The notes under the pieces are model-generated. The model searched no databases. It was not told the DNA's origin and saw only the letters and a program-made list of their open reading frames with translations. Shown here piece after piece: positions 1 to 11,372 of a stretch of 64,000 bases of DNA (the stretch's first letter is position 1; each line of letters begins with the position of its first letter). The stretch comes from Cruorifilaria tuberocauda (Eukaryota > Nematoda > Chromadorea > Rhabditida > Onchocercidae), in the NCBI GenBank assembly GCA_013365365.1, contig JABVXU010000041.1, forward strand, positions 1 through 64,000, read 5' to 3'. Both the position numbers and the translations under genes were made by a program.

Positions 1-228
1 ACCTTGATATCTATTCGTAATACATCTATACATAGTTTCAAATTTATCATCTGGCTATATCTATCTATCTATCCTTTGCTACATATGTCTTTTTTCCTTC
101 CACCTATACTAGATCATTTCTATCTATGATTCATGAGAATTTTTTATTTTTTTAAAAATAAAGAAAGAAGTGAAAATAAATTATGCAGAAGGTGTTTTTG
201 TTGACGGCGTGAACCGCTAGTTACATAC

Positions 229-447
229 ATTGATCCGATCAAAACCTGAAGTTTCATCATCGATAGAGGAATGAAGAAAACGGAAAGAGTGGTAAATGTT
301 GTCTGCCAAGACTGTTGGAAAGAGTTGGGACAATTTGAGGACAGACGAACAAAACTTCTTGCTGTTGTTCCACGTTGTTGTTGCTGGTGGCGGCGGTGAT
401 AGTAATGGTATTGGTATTGACATCGACATCGTGCCTTTGCTATTCAT
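229..447 (-). CDS. possible 5' exon of a gene leaving the window on the left
   Basis: An open minus-strand reading frame of 73 codons starts at ATG 445-447 and ends exactly at a strong donor (GTATGT on the minus strand, 223-228) in phase 0. The rest of the gene would lie left of base 1. The peptide begins with a low-complexity Ser/Pro/Thr stretch including a PPPPA run, followed by an ordinary mixed segment. I recognise no domain. The open frame itself runs further upstream to about 549, so the start could be earlier or the exon could begin at an unseen acceptor. Support is only the open frame plus the donor. Confidence 0.3.
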
Positions 448-549
448 ACGTCTAGCGTCTAAATAGTAATTATAGATACAATATGTTCTTTGCACGAAAT
501 CATGAATTTTTTTCATTTTAAAATATAATATTAATTGTTTTCCTTCCAA

Positions 550-1553
550 TTAGTAATGTCAAATATTTCGAACGTATAATTTTGTTTTCACTTTCTTCCA
601 GAAAAGAAAGTTCAGCAAATTAAAAATCAATTGAATCGATCGATTTTGCGAAGAGTATCAATTTGTGTTATCTAACAAAAAATGGAGGAAGAAGTACATC
701 GAATTTAATATAGCTTTTACAATTTTTTTATTGTTTAATATCAACAAAAGATTTCATTTTCATGGAACTGGCCTTCTTTAAGTTATTTCGTTAATCACTC
801 TTATTTCATGTTCCATTTCCATTTTATATTATCGTCTTCCTTTTTTGCCAATCATTTAAGCTAATTTTTGCCACATCGGGCTTACATTCAACAACAAAGA
901 TGATTCAACGATCTCTCTTTCCTTGTATTATATTCATTTTCCTTTTTGTCCCTCAGAGAACAACCCGAGCAATCGTTTCATCTTCTCATTTTTTTTCTTA
1001 TGAAGTATATCGGACTTTAAAAATTGAATTAAAAATGAAATTTCAGTAAGATAATGGGAAATCTTTCGCCTGCCAATTACGTTAATGGAATTTAAACTTA
1101 ATGAATTAATAAATAACCAATAAGTTCTGGAACATGTGCACGTCAACGTTATGTGAAGAATAGCAAAATATTTTAATTATACTAAAAGAATTATGGATAA
1201 GATTGATGAAGTTTTTTAAACAAACAAATAATTTTCCCAATTTTAGATACTCATATGAAAATACTGCTACCTGATTAGCAATAAGGTTGGACAGTAGTTG
1301 TTACTGATAGGAGTGTGATTAACTAATTGGAATAGAAATGGTTAGTACCATAAATCTCTTCAACAAAACACTTCTATGTCTCTGTTAGATATATAATTCA
1401 TGAAGCAGTCTACTGGATGATATCGATCAAAAGATTATCTCGATTTTAAAAATTTAAGAAATTTTTTAAACGCTATTTGAAACGATCAGCGCTAATCTCT
1501 TGCAAAAAATACGATCGAACTAAAATCTCGCTCTTTTTTTTCTAATAGAAAAG
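550..1553. other. intergenic, no gene seen
   Basis: AT-rich DNA between a possible left-edge gene and the secreted orphan. Open frames here are short and lack convincing splice partners. An acceptor-like CTAATAG just before base 1549 could be the trans-splice site of the next gene. Confidence 0.5.
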
Positions 1554-4500
1554 ATGCAATTGCTACTCCAACGACATGCGATTTGTGTAACGATGTTTGT
1601 CTGTCCGATCCTAATAACACAATGCGAAAATAGCGATGGGTATAAAGAGGTATCCAATCGACGACTTACCGATCAGATCGCCGAGAAAGCCAAGCAAACC
1701 GTGGTTGACATCGGTGAAGTGATGAAATCTCAACAATCTGTCTTGGAATGTAACGGCAAAAGGTTTGTTTATTTCTTTTTTCCTACTCCATTTCTTTCTT
1801 TTTTTTTTATAATTTAAATTTAGAGTTTCAAGATTTGAAAGGAAACCATAACTATTAGTTCATAATTTAGATTTTAATACTGATATTTCTCCTTAAGTTC
1901 CGATGCCAGTTGCTCATATCTCTCAAAACTAAAAATGGGAAGTATTTACTGATGAATTATAGGTGTATTTATTTATTTACTGATGAATTATAGGTGTATT
2001 TATTAAGATTAAACGATTCTAAGAAAAAATTTGTATTATTTAATTGGATAAATGAATTGATAAGCAATATCAATAATTGTAGTTTGTAAAATTTTATGTG
2101 GGAAAATTTGGTTCCAAACCAATTTCCTTCTTCAACCATTTTCTACTTTATCTGAGACTTGCTAAATTTATAGGTGTCCAAATAACAATATTTTCGTATT
2201 TTATCAGTGCTGCGAAAATGTTCCCAAAGAATGTTGCTGGCACATTCGATATTGGCTCACGTAAGTATTCCGATTTGTGGTTTATGAATAACTGAAAGTT
2301 TGATATTTCTTTCAGTTTTTTTATACTGTATAAGGAATTCATTTTCAGCATTGTATTAATATTGATACTGCTCAAAATGATTTGGTCCGGTTTGGTATGG
2401 TGCATACGCAGATTCTGTCATGATTGAAAAACTGGAGAGATAATTTTGTTATCTTTACCGGTCAACATCTGATGATTGAAATGAGCAAATGAGCTATCTT
2501 ATCACTTACAAAAACAACAATGTTAACCTGCTCATGTTAACTTCTTAATTGATGTGAAATTTCCATTGAATGAATCTTTGAGTTTGAGTTACAATTTTCG
2601 TTAACTTCAACTTCCACATACATGCTAATCATTTTTCCCCCAAAACATTTTCAAAAATCTAATTTTGCGATGATATTTGTCCATTTATTGAAATTTTTTC
2701 AGAAAGAATGTTATTCGAATTGAAATGAAGTTTAATGAAAATCAAACTGTAATTAAAGTACAGTTTGTTCTCGTTTTATATCTTAAAATTTTTTTCTTTC
2801 CTTTTCATACCAAACAGCAACTATCGATCGGAACTACCTCAAGAACCTAACATCCGGTCAGTAGCACAGTGATGGCATTCTTTTATAATGCGAATCTTTC
2901 GTTACTGTTATGATCAGAATTTTAAAACCTATTATATATCCGAACAATTTTTTGACTGAAACATCACGTTATAATAATGGATTGATCAATGAATATCTAT
3001 CATAATTTTTCTGATAGACAAGAATTTGCGAAAAATTGTGTCTGAATGCAATATTTAAGATAACCAGGAAGTATGCATTCATATCGAAAAGTATGACAAA
3101 AACGAATTTATGTATTCGACAAAAATTTATACAATAAAATAATCGTTGTTATGTTTTGTTTGCACATCAGATACACTAAACGATAGTTCCGATAACTTAT
3201 GATTAATGAATAGTGATATAGAAATACTTCACTCTGGAAAATCGTAATAACTAGTCGTATGGTTATGTTCGAAACAATTGAAAGTTATGTTCGAACAATT
3301 GATAAGCAAACTGCTATTTTAAAAATAGTTTGCTTATCCATTTGAAACAGTAATGGATCTGTTGGTTATATGTAATATTTAAAATATTACTGTTCTGATA
3401 GAAGTATAGACTGACTGTAAACATGCTAATTTATGCCTTTTCAGAAGATGAAAATGGAAAAAAATTTTTTAAAATAAATGAAAATTAAAAAAACTTGTAT
3501 ACAATATCATTTTTTCCTAATGATAAGTGGAAGCGCTATGTTTACGTTGTTAATTGCAATGAATTTAAAAGAAGAACCGGATACACCATGATTGCAAGGA
3601 CGAAATGTGATCGGCTGTCGCTATCCAGTGATATTTTTCATCTCTAACTGGAATTTATTGATAGATACATATCAAATGTTGCATCAACAAATTTTACTGA
3701 TTTTACAATGCCTTTATCGTTTATCGCCAATAAATCATGCTAATTTCTTATTTCTTTTCCTTATCCGTTATTTTTATGGTAATAACTGCAGCACGGCAAA
3801 TTCATATTATTATACGTGATAATGTGACTCACAGTTGTCCCGGCCGTAAGTTAACTTTTCAAAAAATCCTTGATACTATTACAGTAACTGAATTCTTGTT
3901 GCGTTTTCATTAATGTAATTGGAAAATTTTCAATGGGATCCTTATTTCTTCCTTATTCATTTATACGTTTAAGCTTTGTATTTTTAACTGACTAGTTAGA
4001 TAAGTGAATTTGAATATGAGGAAGCTAATTTCTTTCTAGAGCACTTCGAATTAATTGATCGGAAAAAAATAGATGTGCAGTTCTTCGAATTGACGCCGTT
4101 GATTGGTGATGCCGACCAATTATTAATTACCGAACAAAATGGAAACATAAGAACAATTACGTTTCCTGGGTATATTTTTCATTATTACTGCGCTCTATAT
4201 TTGTTGAGATAACTCAAGAACATGCAAATTATTGTTGAAAATTTGCAGATGCTTTCGTGTGCGATTGAATTTTCAACTGAAGAAACTAATCACAAATCCA
4301 TATATTGAATCTTTTATACAGCTTGGAACAAATATACCGTGTATGGTGGAGGAGGATAAATTCACCAGTGATGTTAAACACATTTGCACAAATATTACAC
4401 AAGAAGACTGGTGCCCGAAAAGTGATAATCGAAAGTTGAGAGAAATGCTTAATGGAAAAAGCACATGGTATCATGTTCACATTCAAACTGCATATTCTTA

Positions 4501-5031
4501 TCTTAATTTTAAGTTCCAAATTTAAGCTAATTTTTATTAATTAGGTATTTTGGAAGCTATTCCTACTTGCAGCAGGTTTTGCAATTTATGCCAGCCGTTG
4601 AAATCACTTGAAAGAGATATGAAAAGTTACGTTCAGAGCGAAGGACCCGATCAGTGTAATTCTACGTCGCTCTACAAAACATTCATTCTTAAGGTATCAT
4701 TTTATATGTCATCTTTTCTGCAGAAAATTAGTTATATAATCTGATGGCATTAACTGCATCGTCAAGAACAACACAATTTAAACACTTGACAGATCTGCAC
4801 GCCAGCATCAAAACAATTGCGAGAAAAAAACCTACAATATAATGGAAAATTGGAAGAATACTGGAATTACTTAAAACAGGTTTGCATTTTATTCAAGAAT
4901 AATTCGTTGCATGTAAAATTTGAACTAAAAATAAATAAACAAATCCACAACAGGTTATACAAGCACCAAATTCACTCTTTTTAAAGCGCTGTTCACTATT
5001 CACTATTCAAGTCGCTTCTCGTCCGTCTTAG
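1554..5031 (+). CDS. secreted multi-exon orphan protein, Cys-containing
   Basis: Nine exons join in phase: 1554-1762, 2208-2260, 2818-2856, 3792-3845, 4040-4169, 4249-4467, 4573-4693, 4793-4879 and 4954-5031, giving 329 residues. The N-terminus is a signal peptide (hydrophobic core VTMFVCPILI) followed by a charged stretch. Residues encoded from 4249 onward are richest in Cys, with a CRFCNLC cluster at the start of the 4573 exon, suggesting a disulfide-bonded ectodomain. There is no transmembrane segment and no family I recognise. An AG just before the ATG (TAATAG) fits a spliced-leader acceptor. The 3' end is uncertain: a weak donor at 5021 could join to an exon at 5137-5345 in frame, extending the protein to 395 residues. 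A secreted nematode-specific protein is an inference from the signal peptide and Cys pattern. Confidence 0.6.
1943..2004. repeat. tandem duplication, 2 x 31 bp
   Basis: Two adjacent, essentially identical 31-bp units (1943-1973 and 1974-2004) lie in the first intron of the secreted orphan. The unit contains an ATTATAGG core. It looks like a recent slippage duplication. Confidence 0.85.
3262..3338. repeat. short direct repeat followed by a hairpin
   Basis: A ~19-bp direct repeat (3262-3281 and 3284-3302, one base difference) runs directly into an imperfect inverted repeat at 3301-3338. The arms are GATAAGCAAA and TTTGCTTATC, with an inner CTATTT/AAATAG pairing and a 3-nt bulge. It sits inside the intron between exons 2856 and 3792. 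It could be a miniature element remnant or chance in AT-rich DNA. Confidence 0.6.
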
Positions 5032-5860
5032 TCTTGGTTCACCTTCAGAAATGGAGCTTTTGAGCGAAATACCATATCGTAACTCATCCCGCAAAACTAC
5101 AGGTACAACTGAAATCTGTTTAGGGTGTTCTAACAGCAGTAATTCATATCATGGATCGCCCACAACTAGGAGCAACAAATCTACTACAATGTCAACGTTT
5201 ATGCAGGATCTATGAAAACTACCCAACTATTTCCGAATCATACCGCGCAACGCTACTGCAAACTATCGGAGAACTCTGTGTCCCAGTTGATTCATATGTC
5301 GCCTGCATCTATCACACCATAAAATTCGATGTTATCGACAGCTAATTATTTTTCTTAGTAGCGCATTCTTATTCACATCATCTGTACTAATCTCCTGCAT
5401 CTAAGCTAACTTTTTTCCTTATAACTAATTTTTTGTAGAAATGACATCCCAAAGAATGAAAGGTTGCAGGGCGTCACAGAATTATACTGATCGAGTCCCT
5501 CAATCCAAATGTGATTTCCCATGTCTTTTTAAAATAATTTCGACCGTTAGCATAAATTACAAAATCTGCTGCAAATAGCGACAATCCAAAATCCGAAAAC
5601 AACTGGATTATCAAAAATTGAGCTAAATTTGGAATTTAAGTAAAGAACATGCAGTCTAAGTGTGAACATGATATCACGTAATCTTCCTGTTAAACACTGT
5701 CTCAACTTTTAATTACCACTTCCTGGACACAGATCTTTTTGAGTAATATCCTATTTCACTTACAATGCACAGTACTACTTATACTTGAAATATAATCGGA
5801 GGTATGATATATCAATTGTATAAAACAAAAATTCATATTATGACAGAGAAGCACATCACT
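5032..5860. other. 3' region of the secreted orphan; several open frames, no firm gene
   Basis: At least two plus-strand frames stay open here: one ending at 5345 with several Cys codons, and one Ser/Thr-rich frame ending near 5216. A 46-codon Cys-containing frame starts near 5441 after a TTTTTGTAG acceptor. None joins the upstream gene with two strong splice sites, so I leave them unassigned. Confidence 0.4.
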
Positions 5861-8824
5861 CTAAAACTCATCAAAAGAACCAATATATTCACAGACATCA
5901 TCAAAACACACAGTAACAATTTCATCGTTAGTTATTAACCTAGCAAAAACCATATGCTTTTTCTTATCCCTTGCTTCCAGCACTGCAATATTTCCACGAA
6001 GGGGACCATTCACAACCATCAACCTTGCACCCTTCTCGCGTGGTATAACTGTTTCCAACCAACGTTCATTGATTTCTAAAAACACATACATTAAAATTTA
6101 CGGAAATAAAAAAAATGTAAAAGAATTCTAAAGCACTCATCAAAGAATGACTGACGGAAATATTTATTTCCAGAAGAATCTTCCACAGTGCAATTTTCTC
6201 GATCGGCCGCATCCAGAATCCGAACCTTTTCATTATAGAGCTTTCCATTCTGAAAATATAGAAATCTTTAAATTCGCAGTATTATGGTAGCAATATCAAA
6301 ATGGTGAATAACAGTTATAATACACAAGAATGTAGGACTGCTTGTAACCTCAAAATAAGATAAATTATATTGATTTCGGCAAACTGCTAATTCAAATGGG
6401 TAATTTAGCCAACCACAAAGTGGAAAAATTACGTTTTCAGATATATTTCAAAAAATTTCCAGTACAAAAAACATAATAACCTTGAATCTCTTATCGATAA
6501 ATCGCACTTTTAACTGTGGTCGTACCCACATATCTTTTCTATTTAGCTTAACAGCAACTGATTTCTGCTTCTCATAAACTTTTTCGTGTGATATTTTTAT
6601 CTCATTATCCTCCAGTTCGATTCCACCATTTGAATATTTGCCATCATGAGAATATGTTGCTTCAAAGTATATCATATAGCTATTATGTAAATTTCGAAAA
6701 TAAAATATCTTCACTAACTAGCATTATTCCCGAATTAAAGCTGATATGTGATGATAAGTTGATAGAGAGATATGTCATCACATGCAGTAAATAAAATATT
6801 AGGAACAAGAATATGAAGTATTTCAACTTGTTTTGCTAATTTGCAAACTGACATTCATTTCAGATGCACACAATTACTAAATTCTTGGATATAACACTGA
6901 AGGAAGATAATAATAGTGGAATCTCAAACGGATCGAAGAACACACCTACGTGTTCCGCAACGCCGTCGACAAACTTTCCCAATGAAACGGATCCACTTTT
7001 AAAGCATAATACTAATTTTCTGTTACAGTACAATAATGCAAAGCTCTATTCACCAAGTTCACGAAAAAATGTGGGATATAAGATTAAATGTTTAGGAAAA
7101 CTTTCTGATTTTCATTCCAGACTATACGAAAATTTTAACCAAACTAACTATCCATATTCCTGCCTTTTCGTTCGTACTCTTCATCAGTGACCAAAATCAC
7201 AGCATAATAACTAACACGAACATTTTTGTCACCCAAGGCCAGCCGAACAATTATGCTAGCATTATCTTCATCGAAACTCTCTATTCTTCCATATAAATCC
7301 CTGAAATAATTTTCATGATTTAGAAAAAAATAAAGATGAAGTAGGTATATTACAAAAGAGAAAATTTTCACTACATACGCACCAAAATCAAATCGATGAC
7401 AGTACAAAGTATAAACATTAACAAGAAAAATTTAAGGCAACCATGTTGTTTTAAATTTGATGGAAACTTCTAAAGTGTTATGATTACCTGTATATTCCTC
7501 CTGTAATTTTTACGAGAGAGGCTTTCTTTAAAATCATTCTTTCGTCATCTGAATTTAAGCTTTTAGTAGTTGATTTTGTCACAATATCAGCACCTAATCC
7601 AAGTCCTTTTGGCCTTCTGGATGAAATTCGTAGGGGCACTACTCTGTAAATTAAATAAGAGTATCAAGTTTAATACAACATGAAAACCACAACGGTAAAT
7701 AACATTAAGTAAAATTTCAACATGATTCAGTTTTCTGACATCACCATATCGATAACTAAAATGATCATTAAGGTTATTATCTTTTAGTTAATGAACTTTA
7801 AAAATAAGAGGAACTTTCCTAAGACAAAATTACACAATTACAGTCCATATTCTAATTCATGATTTAAAAGTAATTAATGTACTTCTTGTTCGTTTTACCG
7901 ATTCCTTCACCTTCTTGCCAACCACAGCCCCGCAGTATTGCAAGACCAAATACTTCTATTGGCACTGAATCATAATCAGCATCGACATTGCTGATATGGT
8001 CATTGATTTCACCGTCAACTTTATCTGTGTTCTGAAGAAATGATCATAAAGAAAATATAAGCATTATTTCAAAAAGGTGAATGGTATACATCATAATTCA
8101 AATCGTCGTAACACGATAGAAAATGAATAAGGAGAAAGCAGAATGCCTGCTGAGTTGATGATGAAGCAGACTCAGTAAGTAAATCCAGCTTCACTAGCTC
8201 TTCTTCATTTAGTTTACCCTCGTTCTTCATCTGCAATAGACGCACAATCCTCCAATCTTTTTGCATTACCATTGGTATAACTAAGTTTTTTTGCGACTTA
8301 CGCGCTCCTGTTGGCCTGAAAATAAAAGTTTTTTTATAGGAAAAATTAGCAAGCATAATAAACAACTACTATTTCAACTCAAAAATTCAAAAAATAAATC
8401 GTAATATGCCAGCATTTTTTGACGTTTACAAACTTGAATATAATCTAATAGATTTATGCAATTTTGAAAAATGAAGCTGAGGGGAAACAGCATTCATAAT
8501 TCCAAAATACATCATATATAAATCGGATTATAACAACAGAATAAACTAATACCAAAAATTACTGAAATGATAATTAACATACTCGACTATTTGTCCGTTC
8601 TTCATAAGTGTAAGCCGTTGGCGTTTGCTTTCATTTACAATATTCTCCCCATCATCGTCAATTTCATTACTTTCAGTTTGCAGTATATTACTGTTCGATA
8701 CCGACATCACATTCTTTTTCAGAGCAGATATCGCAAACTTGACATCGGATGATTTTTGACATGATAAATAACTGGAAACGTCTGACATCATAGATGGACA
8801 GGAATGTTCAGATGTGGATGCCAT
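5861..8824 (-). CDS. GPKOW: GPKOW: G-patch and KOW domain splicing protein (Spp2/MOS2 family)
   Basis: Eight exons join in phase on the minus strand: 8824-8583, 8315-8090, 8031-7883, 7643-7488, 7300-7149, 6659-6481, 6249-6156 and 6075-5861, giving 470 residues. Human GPKOW, as I recall it, has 476. A G-patch lies at about residues 179-202 (LRGCGWQEGEGIGK), followed by the family RRPKGLGLGAD stretch. The first KOW segment follows (DLYGRIESFD, then a VSYYAVI strand), then WVRPQLKVRFIDKRFK and a C-terminal KOW (ARLMVVNGPLRGN, ending CEYIGSFDEF). In the family the G-patch recruits the DEAH helicase DHX16/Prp2 to activate the spliceosome in the nucleus. The ATG follows a TTTTAG acceptor, consistent with trans-splicing. 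It shares a 1.5 kb divergent promoter region with eIF1A. The penultimate N-terminal exon encodes an unusual hydrophobic run (AFCFLLIHFL) in the linker, but no alternative splice site removes it. Confidence 0.93.
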
Positions 8825-10304
8825 TTGTGAATTGGACACTAAAACAATTACCAGTTTCAATTGAATACGAGATGACAATTTTGGAATCAAACAATGAAAG
8901 AAAGGGACGAAGAAAAAGAGACACATATAAACACATATAAAACTATTTCTGGAATAGTTTAGAAAACGGTGAAGGTACTGTTGAATAACATATGTACGTA
9001 TATGAATTTCCAAACCGTTCTAAGTGTAACAAGTATCCTGATCATCGATAAACTGACCAGGAACACGTTAGCTTCTACGGATTACCATAAAGAGTAGAAC
9101 CGAATTTGAATCTTGAGGGATATACAAACATTCAAGCGCCGATCTCTTCAAAACCGAAACTACAAACGTGCACGCATCAGTCAAACCAATTCACTGTGCG
9201 ACGACTATAGCGCTGTAATATTCTGCTAACGAAGCAATATGAAAAGTGCATGCTTGCGAGATGTTGACGTTTGCTGTGATTTAATCATCCTCAATATCTT
9301 ATACGCTTTATGGAAGTAAAGAAGTATTAAGCTTCATAATCTTTTAGTCTAGTGGGACATTCAACAAGAGAGTCAACAAATACTGAGCGAGAATCGATAT
9401 TTCAGCTTATCACTTCATAGCTTACTTGCAGAAATGCGAGTGTTTTTCTTTACAGAATTTCACAAAATAGGAAAGAAATAAATGATTAATTCCATGTCTT
9501 CTTACTATGATTTAACTTAACGGCAATTGTAAATTTTTTTGTTTCTTCGTTATTGAACTTGAATTAAGGATATTCTTCAGTTTTCAATGGAGTTTAATGA
9601 TGTTAACAGACAAAGTTTGGTTCGTAGTAGACCGGTTGGTGTTTTGCGGATGATGGGTTCAAGTTTCAATGGATCGTTTGTCCCAGCGATAGGCTTTGTT
9701 GCTGTCTATGTCATTGGTTTTCAAGTTTGATTTCAGTCATAATGTTGTTAGTATGTCTTTGCTTTCTTGCTTAATTTAATTTGTGTTTTTTAATATAATC
9801 CTCAAATAATTAATGAGAAGCTTAATGTTGGAAGGAGTTGATATTTAACACATTTTTGAAATGTGTTAAATGTGCTTTAAACAGTGACTAAAAATGGAGG
9901 AAAGTTAAGACACTTTCCGTCAGCAGTTTTCATCGGAATCTTCTTTTTCTATTAGAATTAACTGAGAAGTATCTGATTCCCTATAACTCATTCATTTTAA
10001 TTTATTTATAGTTCCGTCATTGATTTGACCTTTGTTGCCTTAAACCTAGTATTACATTTTGCGTTTCAAAACTTTGATATTCGTGTTCTCTCCTACTAAA
10101 TTTTTTTTGTAGATAAATGAACAATGCATCTAAATAAGTTTATGAATTCCAATAGCAGTTATTTTCATATTTTTTAAAACGATGTATCGTAAAAATTTTA
10201 TTTTCTTTCTAATAATTTACCATTTTATGTTATGATACTTGAGCAGTTTTTAAGAGACTTAAATTACACATCCATAAGCAGCAGGTTCCAGAGCAATCTG
10301 TAAA
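8825..10304. promoter_or_regulatory. divergent intergenic region between GPKOW and eIF1A
   Basis: About 1.5 kb separates two genes transcribed away from each other, so it should hold both promoters. I see no further coding exon and no motif I can name with confidence. Confidence 0.45.
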
Positions 10305-11372
10305 ATGCCGAAAAATAAGGGAAAGGGTGGAAAAAATCGTCGGAGAGGCAAGAACGAGAATGATATAATGAAAAGAGAATTGATATATAAAGAGCCCGGA
10401 CAAGGTTTGTTTACTCAGAAACTTATTGTGGAGCTTTTGATGGTGGTGTGGAATTTGTTTCTGTTTGTTTATAATTACGGATCATCCAATTTTATCCAGA
10501 ACTGTTTCTCTAACAGGTAGCCGTATAGAAATCATTTTCTAGTTAATATGCAGACCAGCTTTAACCAGTTAATTGGAACCATTGATTTGAGAGGGACAGG
10601 TGTTTATGAAACTACGGCTTCTCAAATCATTCAGGTCTATCTGTTTTAGTCTATTCTTATAATTGATGTATTTTATAGAATATGCGCAAGTAATCAAGAT
10701 GCTTGGTAACGGTCGGCTGAATGCAAACTGCTTCGATGGTAAACCTCGTTTATGTCATATTCGAGGTAAATTGCGTAAGAAAGTGTGGATCAATACAGGT
10801 GATATCATACTAATCGGCCTGAGGGATTATCAAGACGATAAGGTAATTCTTTCAACTTCCCAATTACTGTTTCTTTTTTCTTCTATACTTCACTTTGATT
10901 GTAGGTTTTCACATTAGTTATGCTTGAAACATCTGCATTTTCATTAAATATTTGCATGCATGTATAATTTTATAGGCTGATGTTATTTTAAAATATAATC
11001 CTGATGAAGCCAGGAATTTAAAAGCATGTGGTCAGTTACCCGAAAATGCGAAATTAAACGAAGGTGGTGATGATCTCGATGAGGGTGGAGTTGAATTCGG
11101 TGCGTTCCTTTTTTTTGTTGGAAGTTGTTTAGCAGTCTCATATTTTTATCGCTGTCATTTCAGCTGATACGGGTGCACTGTCTGATGAAGACAATGAAGG
11201 TTCTGGTAATGAGGACCTTCCATCAATTGGATCTGATTCTGATGACGATGAAGATGAAGAAGAAGAGGAAACCGAAGATAGTGACGATGAAAGAATAACA
11301 GAGGATCGATTGGCTAGAAATTACGTTAAGCCAGGAGCAAGAGATCGTCAGCAAAAAAAGAATAAGTGGTAA
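10305..11372 (+). CDS. eif-1.A: translation initiation factor eIF1A
   Basis: Four exons (10305-10404, 10679-10842, 10976-11099, 11164-11372) give 198 residues with every junction in phase. The basic N-terminal tail ([16 protein letters not shown]), the OB-fold core ([16 protein letters not shown], then a [13 protein letters not shown] strand and LIGLRDYQD) and the following helix ([16 protein letters not shown]) are diagnostic of eIF1A. The protein binds the 40S A site and, with eIF1 and eIF2-GTP-tRNAi, supports scanning and start-codon choice. The C-terminal tail is long and strongly acidic, with a run of Asp/Glu in the last exon. The total exceeds the 144 residues of human eIF1A; from memory the C. 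elegans protein is also long. The C-terminus ends in basic KKNKW, unlike the DIDDI end of vertebrate eIF1A that binds eIF5B. Confidence 0.96.
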
